Shown: positions 16,629 through 29,506, numbered from the stretch's first letter. The stretch is 64,000 bases of DNA from Rhodocyclaceae bacterium (GCA_006218025.1 VBWA01000001.1:62001-126000), one strand, 5' to 3'. The notes: generated by a model not told the origin, from the letters alone. Made by a program: numbers and translations.

Positions 16629-19600
16629 TCATCCGGCATGGACCGTCACCGCGACCGAGTGATCACGACGGTCGTCGACCAGCGGAATCATCTTGTCGGC
16701 GCGCTCGACACCATCGACCAGCACACTGGTCACGCGACTCTGGCCATCATCGTCGCCATCAGAGCCAACCCCTGTTTGCGCAACCGCGATGTGGTACACC
16801 GTTTCCCGATAGCGGTAGTGGATCTTGAACGCCCGCCAGTCCGCCGGCAGGCAGGGAGCAAGATGCAGCCTGTCGCCCGCAAGACTGAGGCCCAGCAGCG
16901 ACTCAAGCACCAGGCGGTACATCCAGCCGGCTGATCCGGTGTACCAGCTCCAGCCACCACGCCCCACATGTGGCGCCACCGCATAGACGTCGGCGGCAAC
17001 GACGTAGGGCTCCACCTTGTAGACGGCGATCGCTTCTGCCGACAGCGCGTGGTTCGCCGGGTTGATCATACGCATCAGTTCCCAGGCGCGTTCGCCCTCG
17101 CCCAAGGCGGCGAAGGCCATTGACGCCCAGATCGCGGCATGGGTGTATTGCCCGCCGTTCTCCCTGACGCCCGGCACATAGCCGCGGATATATCCCGGAT
17201 CCATGTCGGAATTATTGTCGAAGGGCGGATCGAGCAGCTGCACTAGCCCGGCGTCGCGGCGCACCAGATGGTCATCGACCGCCTGCATCGCCAAGCGCGA
17301 ACGGGCGATGCCGACACTATCTTTGCCGTGAGCGTCACCCACTGCGGACAACACCGACCAGCTTTGCGAAATCGAATCGATGCGGCATTCCGTGTTGCCT
17401 GCCGAACCCAGCGGCTTGCCGTCGTCGAAATAGGCACGGCGATACCAGTCGCCGTCCCAAGCGTGTTGCTCGATGTCCTGCCGCAGGCGTCCGCCCTCCT
17501 CCCGACATAACTCGGCGAACGCGGAATCGCCTTGCGCCAGCGCCACCGGAGCGAACTGTCGCAGCACTTCGCAGAGGAAGAAGCCGAGCCAGACGCTTTC
17601 ACCCTTGCCTTGAATGCCGACCAGGTTCATGCCGTCGTTCCAGTCGCCGGAGCCGATCAGCGGCAGGCCGTGGCTGCCAAAGCGCAGTCCGTGGCGGATG
17701 GCCCGCACGCAGTGCTCGTAGAGGCTGGCCGTCTCGCTGGAGCGGCCGGGCAGATCGTAGTAGGAGTCGTCTTCCGCGTTCACCGCGCGGCCTTCGAGGA
17801 AACCCACGTCGACATCCAGCACGCCGGTATCGCCGATGCCCGTCACATAGCGGCACACCGCCAGCGGCAGCCACAGGTAGTCGTCCGAGCAATGGGTGCG
17901 CACGCCGCGGCCCGCCGGCGGGTGCCACCAGTGCTGCACGTCGCCTTCCGCGAACTGCCGGCCGGCGCTGAGCAGCAGGTGTTCGCGCACCAGCGCGGGC
18001 TCGGCATGGATCAGCGCCATCATGTCCTGCAACTGGTCGCGGAAGCCGTAAGCGCCGCCCGACTGGTAGTAGCCGCTGCGGGCCCAGACCCGACAAGCCA
18101 GGGTTTGATACACCAGCCAGCCGTTGGCCAGCACGTTGAGCGAGGGGTCGGGCGTTTCCACCTGCACGGCGCCGACGGTGCGATTCCAGTAGTGCCACAC
18201 CGCCTCCAGCGCGCCGCGCGCCGCGGTGCTGCCACGGAAGCGCTGCACCAGTCTGGTCGCCTCGTCGGCATTGCGGCCGACGCCGAGGCGGAACACGATC
18301 TCGCGCTCCTGTCCGTCGGCCAGGTCGAAGGCTACCTGCAGCGCGCCGCAGGGATCGAGCCCGGCGCCGACCTTGCCGGACAGCCGCGCCCGGCTCATGG
18401 CCGCCGGATTTTGCAGGCTGCCGTTGCGGCCGAGGAATTCCACGCGGTCGCCACTGACGCTGCGCTGGCGCTCGTCGACATCGAAGAACGCCACCTGAGC
18501 GGAAAACTCCGTGTGGTAGGGATTGCGCGCGTACAGCGCGCCGCTCAGCGATCCGATCTGCGGCCCGATTTCGGTGCTCACATGCATCGCCGATTTGGCG
18601 CGCAGATCGCCCAGCACCCACTCGACATAGCCGGTCGCCGAGAGTTTCCGCGGGCGCCCGGATTCGTTGCGTACTTTCAACACCGAAAACTTGACGGCCG
18701 CATCCATCGCCACGTAAACCCACAGCTCCGAACGGATGCCGGCCGACCGGGTTTCGAACACGCTGTAGCCGAAACCGTGGCGGATCACGTGCGACAGGCC
18801 GGCGCCTGCCGGCAGGGGCGTCGGCGACCAGACCTGGCCGCTCTCTTCGTCGCGCAGGTAGATTGCCTCGCCGCTGGCATCGCTGACCGGATCGTTATGC
18901 CAGGGCGTCAGGCGGAACTCGTGGGCATTCTCGCTCCAGGTGTAGGCACCACCATTCTCCGAAACCACCGTGCCGAAATGCGGATTGGCCAGCACATTCA
19001 CCCACGGCGCTGGCGTTGTTTGTCCGGGTGCGAGGCTGATGACGTATTCGCGGCCGTCGGGAGTGAATCCGCCGAGGCCGTTGTACAGGATCAGATCCCG
19101 CCGCGGCGGCACGGCGGCAGCCAGGGTATCGCTGCGATGGGGGCGGCTGCGCTTGAGCGGCGGCACCCGCGCATCCGCCGCAACGCGCTGGTCGAGTTGT
19201 TCCACCAGCGTGCCGCGCGTGTCGCTGAGGACCACGCGGGCAACCGAGTGGAACAGCATCCGGTCTTCGCTGGAGATCTGCTCCACCGGCCGCACGAAGA
19301 TGCCGCCGGGCCGGTCGATCACGCTGGCCTCGATACCCGAGGCGATCAGTCCGATGATCTGCTCCTGCAGACGTTGCCGGTAGCCGGCGTGCTCCTCGTT
19401 CCAGATCACCAGGTCCACCGTCAGCCCCTTCTGGCGCCAGTAGGCATGGGCCTGCACCAGCTGGCGCACCAGATCGAGGTTGGCGAAGTCGCCGATCTGC
19501 AGCAGCACGATCGGCAGATCGCCGGAAATCGCATAACCCCAAAGCCCGGACTGGCCGCGACGATTCCTGATCAGCACGGCGGCGTCGGCACGCAAGCTGG

Positions 19601-22600
19601 CATTGGCGTGGATCACCGAGCTGGCGAGGCGCGCATACAGTTGCGCATCGGCCTCCGTGGCATTGAGCTGGCGCAGGACCACCTGGCTGTGCGTCCAGGT
19701 CAGGTCGAAGACACGGTCGGCGAGATGCCGGTCCTGGTATTTGTCGACCAGCGCCACCGCCTTGGCGCGCGTCTCGCTGATGCCCGACACGCGGTTGATC
19801 GTCACCACCTGATCCGGGTCAAGCGTCACGGTATGACGGATGGCAACGATCGGGTCGAGCACCGAACCGGCGCTGCCCGACAGCGGCGCCAATCCCTCGC
19901 TCATGGCCAGGGGGGCGACGGTGCTGCGGCCACGGCCGATGAAGCGCAGGCGATCCGTCTCGTAGGACACCTCGCCCATTTCCGCCCCGTGCACCGTCAT
20001 CAGATGGAACATCCAGGGCGCCTTTTCGCCGACCGAGCGCGGCCGGCGCGTACACAGGATGGCGTGCCGCTCGGGGATGATCTCGGTCTGCACGAAAAGA
20101 TTGCTGAAGGCGGGATGCATGGTGTCGGCAGCCGCCGGCCCGATCACCACTTCGGCGTAGCTCGTGACGTCGATCACCCGGCGCTGCCGCGACCGATTGG
20201 TGATGCGCACCCGGCGCAGCTCGATATCATCCTCCGGCGAGACCACAATTTCGGTATAGGTTTCGAAATCGCTCCCACCATGGCCATCCACGTCAGCCAC
20301 GGAGTCGCGGCGGCGGAACTCGGCGCGCCCTTCGGAGAAAATTGCCTCGAAGCTGTCCGCGCGCCTCAGCGTCGGTTGATGGGCAGTCGACCAGAATTCC
20401 CCGCTGGCCCGGTCGCGGATGTAGCAGAAGGTGCCCCGGTTGTCGCAGGTGCCGTCCTCGCGCCAGCGCGTCACGGCGAGATCGTTCCAGCGGCTGTAGC
20501 CGCCGCCGGCGTTGGTCACCATGACGTGGTAGCGCCCGTTCGAGAGCAGCTGCACTTCCGGTTTCGGCGTGTCGGCGCTGTTGAACACCCGGATGGGTAT
20601 CTCTGCGGCAACGGGAGATGCGCTTGCATCGGCGAGCTGGGCGATGTGCGAGAACAACGCCGTCGCCCGCGGAATCCGCTCCTGCAGCAGCAGCATGACG
20701 GCCTGGAACAGCCGGTCCGATTCGAAGCGCCGCTGCATCGGCCGGTCCAGCAGCAGGCAGGCCAGCGCCAACAGGCTCATGCCCTGGTGATGGGCCATGA
20801 AAGAACGCACGACCGTGCTCGATTGCCGGCGTCGCTGCCGCGCAGGCGTGTAGTCGATCGCTTCGTAGAAGCCGAACTTCCCCATGAAGCCGTCACTCGC
20901 CAGGCGTTGCAGATTCAGGCACGCCTCTTCCGGCGCCACGGTCAGCGCGAGTACCGAGGCATAGGGCGCGATGACCAGATCGTCGGCCAGCCCGCGCTTG
21001 AGGCCGAGGCCCGGCACGCCGAAGGCGCGATACTGATAGTTGAGATGCGCATCGACGGTGTTGTAGCCGGATTCCGAAATGCCCCAGGGCACGCCGCGCT
21101 GGCGTCCGTACTCGATCTGCCTGGCCACGGCCGCCTTGCAGGTCTGGTCGAGCAGGGTGTTGTCGTAGCTCGGCATGACCAGCAGGGGCATCAGGTATTC
21201 GAACATGGAGCCGCTCCACGACAACAGCACCGGCTCGCCGCCGGCGCGGGTCAGCAGCCTTCCCAGCGCGAACCAGCTGTCGAGCGGCAATTGCCCCTGC
21301 GCAATGCCGACGAAGCAGCACAGGCGTGCTTCGGAAGCCAGCAGGTCGTAGTAACTCGTGTCCATCCGCCGCTCGTCGAGGTTGTAGCCGATGGTCAGCA
21401 ACTGCCGCGCCTTGTCGAACAGGAAGTCGTATTCCATATGGGCGAACTCGAAGGCTCTCGCCGCCAGTCCGTCGAGCACTGCCATCCGCTCGCGCGCCGG
21501 GACGCTGCCGGCCGCAGCCAGTTCACGCAGGGTCGGAATTCCAGCGCCGTCGGCCAGTGTCGGCACCTCGTTCGACACCAGCCATGGGGCGAGAAGACTC
21601 AGCTCGTCCAGCGCCTCGCGACATTGCCGGACCAGCGTTGCGGCCCATTCGTTGGCCTCGCTTGCCAGTGCGGGATCGTCACTGCCGTCGAGACCGCCGG
21701 CAATCTGGAGCTGCAGTTCGGCGGCGGCGGTCGACAAGTCGACCAGGACCGCGCGCGCCGCTGCGAGCGTGCGTGGCGGGGCCGTGGATGCAGCCTCCAG
21801 CCGTTTCTGAAACGCCGCTACCGGGTCCGCCCCCGGACCGTCCGACGCATCCGCGAGAATTCCCAGCGTGTCGCGCACGCCGTCGAACAACTGCGCCGGC
21901 AGTATTCGCTCATTGGCCAGCGCGAACAGGCCTGCTCGCAAGGTCAGCAAATGGCCGGCCAGATTGCCGCTGTCCACCGTCGAGATGTAGCGCGGCGCCA
22001 AAGGCTGCAGCGTCTGGGTGTCGTACCAGTTGAAGAAGTGTCCGCGGTGACGCTCCAGCAGATCCAGGGTGGCGAATGTGTTGCTGGTGCGCAGGATCAC
22101 TTGTCCGGCCGGGAGGTAGCCGAAGTCCCAGGCAGAAAGATTGGCCAGCAGAGCCAGTCCGATATTGGTCGGTGAAGTTCGATGCGCAATCGCGGCACTC
22201 CGATATTCCTGGGAATTGTCGGGCGGCAGCCAGTGATCCTCGGCGCCGACGAAGTTGTCAAAGAAAGCCCAGGTGCGGCGCGACAGCGCGCGCAGGAACA
22301 GGGTTTGCTCGATGGTCAGGCTCGCCTTGCGGCGCGCCAGCGGCAGGCTGATCCACCAGGCGATCACGGGGGAGGCAAACCAGAGCAGCAAAATCGGCCC
22401 GGCCACCGTCAATGCCGCTGGCGCCCAAGTCGCCAACTCGATTGCGGTCGCGGCAGCAAGTGTCGGTGCCGCCCACATCGACCGTAGAACACCGGCCAGG
22501 CTATGGCCATCGCCATTGGCCGACTCGCGATCCGCCTCGCTCGACGGATTCCATTCCAGCAGTCGCCGGTGGGAGACGAGCATTCGCCAGACCGTGCGTG

Positions 22601-25382
22601 CGATGGCATCCAGGCTGTAGAACGCCTCGTGCGGCAGACAGGCAAACTCGAACGCGAACTGCCTCACGCGCCGTGACGCCGACAGTCCTACGGCGGCGAG
22701 GTGCTGTCTGAGCAACACCTCGTCGGACTTGCGGAAGAACTCCAGGACGGAAGCACAGACCGAGGGAATCAACAGGATGCCGATCATCGACAAGGTCCAT
22801 AGACCGACCGCAGGCAACAGCGTCCATCCCAGCAGCAGCAACAGGGTCAGCGCGGCGGGGACAAGGCTGCGCCGCAAATTGTCGAACAGCTTCCACTGAG
22901 ACAGCAGCGAGAGCTGATTCTTCGTCGCCGTGCTGCCAGCGCCGACTCTTTGATCCGGGATGCGTCGCCGCAGGCAGCCTGCCAACTGCCAGTCGCCGCG
23001 TATCCAGCGGTAGCGACGGGCGACGTCGGCGCTGTAGCGTACCGGCGTGTCCTCGTACAACTGCACATCGCTGAGCAGACCCGCACGCGCATAACAGCCC
23101 TCGATGAGATCGTGGCTCAGCACACGGTTCTCGGCAAAGCGCCCACCCAGCGCCTGTTCGAAGGCATCGACATCGTAGATACCCTTGCCGATGAACGAGC
23201 CCTCGCCGAACACATCCTGGTAGACATTGGAAACGACGCGGGTGTAGGGGTCGATGCCGGGCTCGCCGCCGTTCAGGCGTGCATAGCGCGAACGGTTGGT
23301 TCCCGGCAGGCTGACCGCCACGCAGGGTTGCAGAATGCCGTAGCCGTCGCAGACCCGCGTTTTGTCCTGGTCAAACCGCGGATGATTCAGCGGATGTGCC
23401 ATCGCGCCGACAAACTGACGCGCCGTATCGCGCGGAAGGGCCGTATCCGTATCCAGGGTAATCACGTACTTCACGCCGGACAGAATCGTCGTATCGCCGA
23501 CGACGAGAGAGAAGTCATCGCTGGCGCTCTCGCGCCTGACACCCGATCCGCTGCGCAGCAGTGCATTCAAGGCCGCCAGCTTGCCGCGCTTGCGCTCATA
23601 GCCCATCCAGACCCGATCCATCGGGTTCCAGCGTCGCGAGCGGTGAAAGAGATAGAAAATGCCGTCCCGGGTCCACGCTCCGGTGCCGGCATATTTCTCG
23701 TTCAGCTCCATTATTCTCGTCCGCGCCAACTGCACCAGCGCCTCATCGCCGGGGAGCGTCTCCGCGGATGCATCGCATAAATCCGTCAGCAGACCGAAGT
23801 GCAGGCGCTCATCGCGATTCGCCAGGAACCTGACCTCCAGAGCCTCGGCCAGATCGTCGATGTTCGCGGCACTGGTGAGCATGGTCGGCACCACCACCAG
23901 CGTGCGCGACGCCTGCGGAATCCCCATTGAGAAATCCATTCGCGGCAGCTGATGCGGCTTCGCCATCAGGGTAGCCAGCCAGTTGACCAGCATCACGGCC
24001 AATTGGCTGGCAGCCAGCAGCGTCAGTATGCCAACCGGCAGCAATGCCCAGGTGGACACCGCAGCAGACATGGCGGCGGATGAGCCGGCGTGACGCACGA
24101 AGGACATCATTTGTATCAGGAGGCCTCCGGCGATCGCCGCCGTGATCAGTGCGATGCCGCCCAGGTAGAGCAGTAACGGAAACTGCCCCGCCGTTCTGCA
24201 CAAGGCATCGAAACGGGAACGACGCTTCCCCGCTGTCCGCTCCAGTGCCGGCAAGCCCTTGTCAATCAGGTAGAACCCGACGTGCGCCGCTCGCTCGTCC
24301 TTCGCTATCCCTGCATCGACGCCGGCGAGCGCCAGCTCGACGGCGTTGCGGGCCACCACATCCTCCGCCAGCCCACTCTCCCTCGCGATCCGTTCGGTGG
24401 CGTGACGGTAGCGGTCGCGGGTGGCAAAATCCATTTTGATGTAGACACCGTGCGGGTCCTCGCGCAGCGTCTGCTCGACGATGCTCATGTTCTCGACGAA
24501 CTCGCGCCAGTCAATCGCGCCGAGAACCCGCAGGCTGCCGATACTGTTGCTGATCGAGACCTGGCCCGATGCCTGCAACTGGTTTTCAGTCTGCACCAGT
24601 TGTTCGATGGTCAGGCTGGATTCCGCAAGATGCTGCTCGATCCAGGTCAGGGGCAAGGCCAGGGCCGGTCCCCTCCCCTGCAAGCGGCGGGCCAGCTCAG
24701 CGACAAACGAGCAGTTCATCGGCGGCTTCGAGCGTGCCATGTCCCCAATCACCAGAATCAGGTTCTTGGCGTCGTTTTCGGCGGTCTGGGTCATCTCGTC
24801 GGCCCAGCGGCCAGCCAGATTGCGCTCCGCCAGACTCGCGGCAATGCGCACACTGACGCGACGCAGGTTCTCGATCACGGCCAGCCGCAACATGATCGGA
24901 ATCGCCCACAGTTCGCCCAGATTGAGCGCGGTCACGGTCTGGTAGGCGGCCACGAAGCGGCCGAGACATTCCGCGTCAACATGACCATCGCCATGCGCGA
25001 TGATTTCAAGCGCGATGTCGTAGACCCGCGGTCGCCCCACCGATGCGCCCTGCGCCAGGCGCGGCAGTTCCAGGCTATAACCCTTCGGCAGATGCTTTCT
25101 GGCCGTGCGGATTTGATCTTCGATCAGATAGAAGTTGTCGAGCAGCCATTCCCCCGCCGGCGTGATTCGACGGCTTTTCGCCACCGCCGTCGTCAGCCGC
25201 TTGCTGACATCGACCAGGACCGCTTCGTTGGCTGCCAACCGGGCAAGAAGCCGGTCAGGCGCACGTCCGACCGCCAGCCGGTGCGAAGCCGCAAGCACCT
25301 TGCCATGCTGCTCCATCTGGTCGACGCTGAACAACTGGGATCGCAGCGGGGATTCTTCGTCGGATGAATGCCGTGGCCACAC
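16629..25382 (-). CDS. cyclic beta-1,2-glucan synthase-like protein (GT84-GH94)
   Basis: About 2917 aa from the GTG at 25382, which has a GAGGG Shine-Dalgarno five bases away. The frame stays open to 25694, but that extension does not look like protein. The family (NdvB/Cgs) builds periplasmic cyclic beta-glucans. The N-terminal region is a glucoamylase-like helical domain. Membrane segments and a GT84 domain follow ([23 protein letters not shown]), then a central glucoamylase domain, two carbohydrate-binding/GH94 supersandwich modules, and a C-terminal phosphorylase domain with [10 protein letters not shown] (catalytic Asp) and [16 protein letters not shown]. An R1 repeat encodes [12 protein letters not shown] near residue 815, between the glycosyltransferase end and a membrane segment. 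The gene stands alone. Confidence 0.9.
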   Translation of the reverse strand: MWPRHSSDEESPLRSQLFSVDQMEQHGKVLAASHRLAVGRAPDRLLARLAANEAVLVDVSKRLTTAVAKSRRITPAGEWLLDNFYLIEDQIRTARKHLPKGYSLELPRLAQGASVGRPRVYDIALEIIAHGDGHVDAECLGRFVAAYQTVTALNLGELWAIPIMLRLAVIENLRRVSVRIAASLAERNLAGRWADEMTQTAENDAKNLILVIGDMARSKPPMNCSFVAELARRLQGRGPALALPLTWIEQHLAESSLTIEQLVQTENQLQASGQVSISNSIGSLRVLGAIDWREFVENMSIVEQTLREDPHGVYIKMDFATRDRYRHATERIARESGLAEDVVARNAVELALAGVDAGIAKDERAAHVGFYLIDKGLPALERTAGKRRSRFDALCRTAGQFPLLLYLGGIALITAAIAGGLLIQMMSFVRHAGSSAAMSAAVSTWALLPVGILTLLAASQLAVMLVNWLATLMAKPHQLPRMDFSMGIPQASRTLVVVPTMLTSAANIDDLAEALEVRFLANRDERLHFGLLTDLCDASAETLPGDEALVQLARTRIMELNEKYAGTGAWTRDGIFYLFHRSRRWNPMDRVWMGYERKRGKLAALNALLRSGSGVRRESASDDFSLVVGDTTILSGVKYVITLDTDTALPRDTARQFVGAMAHPLNHPRFDQDKTRVCDGYGILQPCVAVSLPGTNRSRYARLNGGEPGIDPYTRVVSNVYQDVFGEGSFIGKGIYDVDAFEQALGGRFAENRVLSHDLIEGCYARAGLLSDVQLYEDTPVRYSADVARRYRWIRGDWQLAGCLRRRIPDQRVGAGSTATKNQLSLLSQWKLFDNLRRSLVPAALTLLLLLGWTLLPAVGLWTLSMIGILLIPSVCASVLEFFRKSDEVLLRQHLAAVGLSASRRVRQFAFEFACLPHEAFYSLDAIARTVWRMLVSHRRLLEWNPSSEADRESANGDGHSLAGVLRSMWAAPTLAAATAIELATWAPAALTVAGPILLLWFASPVIAWWISLPLARRKASLTIEQTLFLRALSRRTWAFFDNFVGAEDHWLPPDNSQEYRSAAIAHRTSPTNIGLALLANLSAWDFGYLPAGQVILRTSNTFATLDLLERHRGHFFNWYDTQTLQPLAPRYISTVDSGNLAGHLLTLRAGLFALANERILPAQLFDGVRDTLGILADASDGPGADPVAAFQKRLEAASTAPPRTLAAARAVLVDLSTAAAELQLQIAGGLDGSDDPALASEANEWAATLVRQCREALDELSLLAPWLVSNEVPTLADGAGIPTLRELAAAGSVPARERMAVLDGLAARAFEFAHMEYDFLFDKARQLLTIGYNLDERRMDTSYYDLLASEARLCCFVGIAQGQLPLDSWFALGRLLTRAGGEPVLLSWSGSMFEYLMPLLVMPSYDNTLLDQTCKAAVARQIEYGRQRGVPWGISESGYNTVDAHLNYQYRAFGVPGLGLKRGLADDLVIAPYASVLALTVAPEEACLNLQRLASDGFMGKFGFYEAIDYTPARQRRRQSSTVVRSFMAHHQGMSLLALACLLLDRPMQRRFESDRLFQAVMLLLQERIPRATALFSHIAQLADASASPVAAEIPIRVFNSADTPKPEVQLLSNGRYHVMVTNAGGGYSRWNDLAVTRWREDGTCDNRGTFCYIRDRASGEFWSTAHQPTLRRADSFEAIFSEGRAEFRRRDSVADVDGHGGSDFETYTEIVVSPEDDIELRRVRITNRSRQRRVIDVTSYAEVVIGPAAADTMHPAFSNLFVQTEIIPERHAILCTRRPRSVGEKAPWMFHLMTVHGAEMGEVSYETDRLRFIGRGRSTVAPLAMSEGLAPLSGSAGSVLDPIVAIRHTVTLDPDQVVTINRVSGISETRAKAVALVDKYQDRHLADRVFDLTWTHSQVVLRQLNATEADAQLYARLASSVIHANASLRADAAVLIRNRRGQSGLWGYAISGDLPIVLLQIGDFANLDLVRQLVQAHAYWRQKGLTVDLVIWNEEHAGYRQRLQEQIIGLIASGIEASVIDRPGGIFVRPVEQISSEDRMLFHSVARVVLSDTRGTLVEQLDQRVAADARVPPLKRSRPHRSDTLAAAVPPRRDLILYNGLGGFTPDGREYVISLAPGQTTPAPWVNVLANPHFGTVVSENGGAYTWSENAHEFRLTPWHNDPVSDASGEAIYLRDEESGQVWSPTPLPAGAGLSHVIRHGFGYSVFETRSAGIRSELWVYVAMDAAVKFSVLKVRNESGRPRKLSATGYVEWVLGDLRAKSAMHVSTEIGPQIGSLSGALYARNPYHTEFSAQVAFFDVDERQRSVSGDRVEFLGRNGSLQNPAAMSRARLSGKVGAGLDPCGALQVAFDLADGQEREIVFRLGVGRNADEATRLVQRFRGSTAARGALEAVWHYWNRTVGAVQVETPDPSLNVLANGWLVYQTLACRVWARSGYYQSGGAYGFRDQLQDMMALIHAEPALVREHLLLSAGRQFAEGDVQHWWHPPAGRGVRTHCSDDYLWLPLAVCRYVTGIGDTGVLDVDVGFLEGRAVNAEDDSYYDLPGRSSETASLYEHCVRAIRHGLRFGSHGLPLIGSGDWNDGMNLVGIQGKGESVWLGFFLCEVLRQFAPVALAQGDSAFAELCREEGGRLRQDIEQHAWDGDWYRRAYFDDGKPLGSAGNTECRIDSISQSWSVLSAVGDAHGKDSVGIARSRLAMQAVDDHLVRRDAGLVQLLDPPFDNNSDMDPGYIRGYVPGVRENGGQYTHAAIWASMAFAALGEGERAWELMRMINPANHALSAEAIAVYKVEPYVVAADVYAVAPHVGRGGWSWYTGSAGWMYRLVLESLLGLSLAGDRLHLAPCLPADWRAFKIHYRYRETVYHIAVAQTGVGSDGDDDGQSRVTSVLVDGVERADKMIPLVDDRRDHSVAVTVHAG
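22926..22947 (-). repeat. R1 dispersed repeat, inside the glucan synthase gene
   Basis: Sense orientation with the gene, reading V-G-A-G-S-T-A in frame. It falls in the short loop after the RRIPDQ segment, where homologues usually have a few polar residues. Confidence 0.8.
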
Positions 25383-25964
25383 GCTGGCCCTCAGCCGGGT
25401 GGTGCACTGTCGCAAATGTCCGGTGAGCCTGGTACCGACGTTCAATTCAGGAATCCCCTTCCGTACAATTTGTCGCGAGGCTGGCCAAGGCCGGTTCCCG
25501 CCCGCTTGCGGAACCCTGACGAAGGATTGCGCCGCAACGAGCTCAGAATCCGCAGGCAATCGTTCGGCTACAGAAGCTTCCGATGCGAAGGTCTTGAATG
25601 CGATGTGGCGCTGGGAGCAAACGCGTTTCAGCATACGTCCGACCGTTTGCCGGCGCTGTGCGGCAACGAACATTGGGACGTCTATGGGTGCCACCCTACA
25701 AAACGCGTCGAACTCGATACTTATCCTTGTTCATGGCCAGCTGAGACCTGCCTCGGCCAATCTTCATTGTCGGGTGACCGCGGCAAAAAGCTGCCGCTGA
25801 CTGCCGCGCTGACGGGTCTCTACGGAAGCCTGCGCACGCCGCGGTGTCGCTCCCATGTACATTTCTTCAGCAGCTTTGTGGCCATGCTGGACGTGGACGG
25901 TGTCGCGTCCCTCAATGTGAAGCCTCACTCCCGCGGCGAAGGGGCCGGGCGGGATCTCCCGCCG
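25383..25964 (+). other. 582-bp region with no recognisable gene
   Basis: Upstream of the glucan synthase start. Open frames cross it on both strands, but none gives a plausible protein, a Shine-Dalgarno sequence or a known motif. It presumably holds the glucan synthase promoter; I see no clear boxes. Confidence 0.5.
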
Positions 25965-26318
25965 TCATCGCAGCGCCTTTTTCAACAGGATGTCGTTCTT
26001 CACGCTCATGACGCCAGGAACCTTGCGTGCAAGTTCCTCGGCGCGCTCGGCTTCTTCCGCAGAGTTGGCGAAACCACTCAACTGCACAACGCCGGCATTG
26101 CTGGTGACGTTGATACGCAGGGTGCTCACCTTCTCGTCCTGAAAGAACGCAAGCTTCACTTTGGTGGTGAGCACGGCGTCGTCGAGCAGCTCACCTGCGC
26201 TTTCCGGTTGCGCCACCTCGGCATGGGCGGCTTCTGCCGCGAGCATGGCCGGACCGCCGACTGCAAGAAACATGGCGGAAGTGGCGATGAAGGTGCTGCG
26301 GAACGATTTGGATTGCAT
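25965..26318 (-). CDS. BON domain-containing exported protein
   Basis: 117 aa from the ATG at 26318, which has an AGGGGAAA Shine-Dalgarno at proper spacing. The frame is open 16 codons further up without support. A signal peptide (hydrophobic core SAMFLAVGGPAML, cleavage near AHAEV) is followed by a single BON domain: DDAVLTTKVKLAF, VSTLRINVTSNAGVVQLSGF, and a conserved helix with VPGVMSVKNDI. BON proteins (OsmY-like) are periplasmic and thought to contact phospholipid membranes, often under stress. Monocistronic. Confidence 0.92.
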   Translation of the reverse strand: MQSKSFRSTFIATSAMFLAVGGPAMLAAEAAHAEVAQPESAGELLDDAVLTTKVKLAFFQDEKVSTLRINVTSNAGVVQLSGFANSAEEAERAEELARKVPGVMSVKNDILLKKALR

Positions 26319-26543
26319 GGTCTTTCCCCTTGGGATGAACAGGACGCGCCTCTCGCCGTTGAGCAACAGCCCAGCCGGCTGGTGCTATTGAGCACAGACA
26401 TTTCTCTGTTCCGCATTCTGGTCTTCGTCGCGCAGGCAATCTGTGCGCCAGCGAACACACGACATGTCGCATGAGCCGTTTCATTCACGCGGGACGGAAC
26501 GCGGGAGCTCTGAGCAAGTCCCGGGGCCGGTCAGCCACACAGG

Positions 26544-26565
26544 AGTCGGCGCTGGCGATACGGCG
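26544..26565 (+). repeat. R1 dispersed repeat, intergenic
   Basis: A perfect consensus copy (variable bases AT) that ends two bases from the stop codon of the AEC-carrier gene, so it sits in that gene's 3' untranslated region. Confidence 0.8.
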
Positions 26566-26567
26566 AT

Positions 26568-27443
26568 CTAGCGCAGCACCCAGGCCAGCGTCAGCGGAAT
26601 GATGGCCAGCGAAGCCATGTTGCCGATCAGAACGATCGAGGCGACGCGCTCCGGCTCCTGGTGGTAGCGCTCGGCAAAGATGTAGTTGAGTACCGCCGGC
26701 GGCAGCGCGCCGAAGAGGATCAGCATCGCCGCATCGCGCCCGGTCAGGCCGAGCACCAGATTCATCAGCAACGCTATCAGCACGCCGGCGACAGGCGAGG
26801 TCAGGGCGCCGGCGAGGCTGATGTGCAAGTCGGCATGGCGACTGTCGGTGAGCCGCACGCCGAGAGAAAACAGCAGCAGCGGAATCGACACGTCACCGAG
26901 CAGCTTGACACTCATCCACAGCGGTTGCCACAGGGGAAAATGCAGCACGCTTACCGCCAAACCGGCCAGCGCGGCGGCGATCACCGGCACCCGCCACAGG
27001 TTCCACAGCTTCGCCCGGTGGTCCAGCAGCCAGGTACCGAGCGAGTAATGCAGAAAATTTTCGCTGAAGAACAGCACCACGGCGGCAGGCAGCGCGGATT
27101 CGCCAAAGGCCAGCACCATCAGCGGCAGGCCCATGTTGCCGGAATTCTTGAACATCATCGGCGGCACGAAGGTGTTGCCCGCCACACCCAGCATGCGCGC
27201 CACCGGCCAGGCCAGCAGCCCGGTGCCGAGCACCACCGCGACGCTGCCGAGCAGCAGCGGAATGTGCTGCGCGATGTCGAAGGACTTCGAGGCGAGCGCG
27301 GCGAACACCAGCGCCGGGACGAAGATGTCCATGTTGAGCTGGTTGGCGAAGGCCATGTCGGGCTTCTTCCAGCGGCCGTAGCCATAGCCGACCGCGACGA
27401 TGGCGTAGATCGGGAAGACGATGCCGGCGATCCTCTCCAACAC
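26568..27443 (-). CDS. AEC family transporter (auxin efflux carrier fold)
   Basis: 291 aa, about ten hydrophobic helices in two five-helix halves as in the AEC/BASS fold. Recognisable parts are the N terminus IVFPIYAIVAVGYGYGRW, NMDIFVPALVFAALASK, and PPMMFKNSGNMGLPLMVLAFGE (the polar NSGNMGLP crossover motif). In bacteria the family moves carboxylates such as malate or malonate. The start is a GTG at 27443 preceded by GGGGTG. It lies directly downstream of a repeat (R3) that fills the space after hslU. The substrate is unknown. Confidence 0.88.
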   Translation of the reverse strand: MLERIAGIVFPIYAIVAVGYGYGRWKKPDMAFANQLNMDIFVPALVFAALASKSFDIAQHIPLLLGSVAVVLGTGLLAWPVARMLGVAGNTFVPPMMFKNSGNMGLPLMVLAFGESALPAAVVLFFSENFLHYSLGTWLLDHRAKLWNLWRVPVIAAALAGLAVSVLHFPLWQPLWMSVKLLGDVSIPLLLFSLGVRLTDSRHADLHISLAGALTSPVAGVLIALLMNLVLGLTGRDAAMLILFGALPPAVLNYIFAERYHQEPERVASIVLIGNMASLAIIPLTLAWVLR

Positions 27444-27445
27444 TT

Positions 27446-27552
27446 AAAACACCCCCACCCCCCGTCCCCCGCCCAGGCGGGGGTGACGGGTGTTCGCCGC
27501 TGCGCGGCTCCGGTTTTGTGGCTTCGCCACGCTTGAGGCGGCTCGGCGCATG
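27446..27552 (-). repeat. R3 dispersed repeat, copy 1 (hairpin-rich)
   Basis: GC-rich element filling the hslU-AEC gap. On the minus strand it contains GGAGCCGCGCAGCGGCGAAC and then GTCACCCCCGCC followed by a CCCCCGCC/GGCGGGGG hairpin. A further GTGGC-TTC-GCCAC hairpin lies nearby. The core is shared with 46262-46362. It may attenuate or stabilise the transcript between the two genes. Confidence 0.65.
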
Positions 27553-27553
27553 G

Positions 27554-28882
27554 CTACAGAACGTAGCGCGAGAGGTCTTCGTTCTTCGCCAGTTCGCCCA
27601 GCTTCGCGTCCACGTAGCTGCCGTCGATGACGAGTCGCTCGCCGCCGCGCTTTCCGGCATCGAAGGAAATTTCCTCGAGCAGCTTTTCCATCACGGTATA
27701 GAGCCGGCGGGCGCCGATGTTTTCGGTCTTTTCGTTGACCTGGAAGGCGATCTCGGCCAGGCGCGTGATGCCGGTGGCGGCGAAGTCGAGCGTCACGTCT
27801 TCGGTGGCCAGCAGGGCCTGGTACTGGCGCGTGAGGCAGGCATCGGTCTGCGTCAGGATGCGCTCGAAGTCATCGACCGACAGCGAATCGAGTTCGACGC
27901 GGATCGGGAAGCGGCCCTGCAGTTCGGGAATCAGGTCGGAGGGCTTGGCCAGGTGAAACGCACCGCTGGCGATGAACAGGATGTGGTCCGTCTTGATCAT
28001 GCCGTACTTGGTCGACACCGTGGTGCCTTCGACCAGCGGCAGCAAGTCGCGCTGCACGCCCTGGCGCGAGACCTCGGCGCCGTGCGCCTCCGAGCGCGAG
28101 GCGATCTTGTCTATCTCGTCGAGGAAGACAATGCCGTTCTGCTCGACGTTCTTCAGCGCGTCGGCCTTCACTTCCTCGTCGTTGATCAGCCGCACGGCCT
28201 CTTCATCGGCCAGCGACTTCAGCGCGTCCTGGATTTTCATCTTGCGTACGCGCTTCTTGCCGCCGCCGATGTTCTGGAACATGCCCTGGATCTGCTGGGT
28301 CAGGTCTTCCATCCCCGGTGGGGCGAAGATCTCCATGCTGGCCTGCGGAGCGGCAACCTCGATTTCGATTTCCTTGTCGTCGAGATCGCCCTCGCGCAGC
28401 TTCTTGCGAAATTTCTGGCGCGTCCCCGATCCGTCCTCCGCCGTCTCGCCAGCGCCGACTCCTCTTGCCGGCGGCAGCAGCACATCCAGCACACGGTCTT
28501 CGGCGGCGTCCATGGCGCGATCGCGCACGATGCGCATGGCTTCCTCGCGGGCGTCCTTGATCGCCGTCTCGGCCAGGTCGCGAATGATGGTGTCCACGTC
28601 GCGGCCGACGTAGCCCACTTCGGTGAATTTGGTCGCCTCGATCTTGATGAAGGGCGCATGGGCCAGGCGCGCCAGGCGCCGCGCGATTTCGGTCTTGCCG
28701 ACGCCGGTCGGGCCGATCATCAGGATGTTCTTCGGGGTGATTTCGGTGCGCAGCGGCTCGGCCACCTGGATGCGGCGCCAGCGGTTGCGCAGCGCGATCG
28801 CCACGGCGCGCTTGGCGCGCGACTGGCCGACGATGTGCTTGTCGAGTTCGGAAACAATTTCCGCAGGAGTCATTGAGGACAT
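27554..28882 (-). CDS. hslU: ATP-dependent protease ATPase subunit HslU
   Basis: 442 aa. AAA+ unfoldase that feeds substrates to HslV. Walker [16 protein letters not shown], the pore motif [14 protein letters not shown], Walker [13 protein letters not shown], the sensor/arginine-finger region [11 protein letters not shown], and the C-terminal tail ending DLSRYVL that docks into HslV are all present. In the I-domain (residues about 141-149), the segment between LLPPAR and the KFRKKLREG helix is encoded by an R1 repeat copy ([10 protein letters not shown]); this loop is variable in the family. It lies 64 bases after hslV, the standard order. Confidence 0.97.
   Translation of the reverse strand: MSSMTPAEIVSELDKHIVGQSRAKRAVAIALRNRWRRIQVAEPLRTEITPKNILMIGPTGVGKTEIARRLARLAHAPFIKIEATKFTEVGYVGRDVDTIIRDLAETAIKDAREEAMRIVRDRAMDAAEDRVLDVLLPPARGVGAGETAEDGSGTRQKFRKKLREGDLDDKEIEIEVAAPQASMEIFAPPGMEDLTQQIQGMFQNIGGGKKRVRKMKIQDALKSLADEEAVRLINDEEVKADALKNVEQNGIVFLDEIDKIASRSEAHGAEVSRQGVQRDLLPLVEGTTVSTKYGMIKTDHILFIASGAFHLAKPSDLIPELQGRFPIRVELDSLSVDDFERILTQTDACLTRQYQALLATEDVTLDFAATGITRLAEIAFQVNEKTENIGARRLYTVMEKLLEEISFDAGKRGGERLVIDGSYVDAKLGELAKNEDLSRYVL
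28439..28460 (-). repeat. R1 dispersed repeat, inside hslU
   Basis: A perfect consensus copy (variable bases GA) in sense orientation, reading V-G-A-G-E-T-A in frame. Confidence 0.85.
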
Positions 28883-28946
28883 TCTTGCCTTTCGCCACCT
28901 CGGCGCGACCGGAAGGCCGCGGCTTGAACCGGGCCGTGCGACGCGC

Positions 28947-29483
28947 CTAATCGAGGATTTCGATCAAGTGGTTCTGGTTGGTATAGATGCAAAGATCGCC
29001 GGCAATTTCCAGCGACTTCTTGACGATTTCGGCAGGCAGAAGATCGGTGTTCTCCAGCAGCGCGCGCGCGGCGGACTGGGCATAGGCGCCGCCGCTGCCG
29101 ATCGCGACGAGGCCCAATTCCGGCTCCAGCACATCGCCGTTGCCGGTGATGATCAGCGAGTGCTCGCGGTCGGCGACCGAGAGCATGGCTTCCAGCCGGC
29201 GCAGCGCTCGGTCGGTGCGCCAGTCCTTGGCCAGTTCGACGGCGGCACGCAGCAGGTTGCCCTGATACTGCTCCAGCTTGGCCTCGAAGCGCTCGAACAG
29301 AGTGAAGGCGTCCGCCGTGCCGCCGGCGAACCCGGCCAGTATCTGTTCGTTATAGAGCCGCCGCACCTTGCGCGCGGTGGCCTTGACCACGATGTTGCCC
29401 AGCGTCACTTGGCCGTCGCCGCCAAGGGCGACGCTGCTGCCGCGGCGTACGGAGAGGATGGTGGTGCCGTGATATTGCTCCAT
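28947..29483 (-). CDS. hslV: ATP-dependent protease subunit HslV
   Basis: 178 aa. Proteasome-like threonine peptidase. The mature N-terminal Thr is in [13 protein letters not shown], and [28 protein letters not shown] and the C-terminal helices are typical. AAGGA lies five bases before the ATG. The H-G-T-T start means a short propeptide (MEQYHG) is removed. First gene of hslVU. Confidence 0.97.
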   Translation of the reverse strand: MEQYHGTTILSVRRGSSVALGGDGQVTLGNIVVKATARKVRRLYNEQILAGFAGGTADAFTLFERFEAKLEQYQGNLLRAAVELAKDWRTDRALRRLEAMLSVADREHSLIITGNGDVLEPELGLVAIGSGGAYAQSAARALLENTDLLPAEIVKKSLEIAGDLCIYTNQNHLIEILD

Positions 29484-29506
29484 GGGAATCCTTGCGGAAA
29501 AAGACT

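Noticed and set aside
17532..22175. A 1547-codon open frame on the plus strand antisense to the glucan synthase
   Set aside because: It is a GC-bias shadow. Its translation lacks any domain, while the minus frame shows clear GT84 and GH94 motifs throughout.
25383..25694. N-terminal extension of the glucan synthase by 104 codons
   Set aside because: The frame is open, but the sequence is not protein-like, and the internal GTG at 25382 has a good ribosome site and family-like N terminus.
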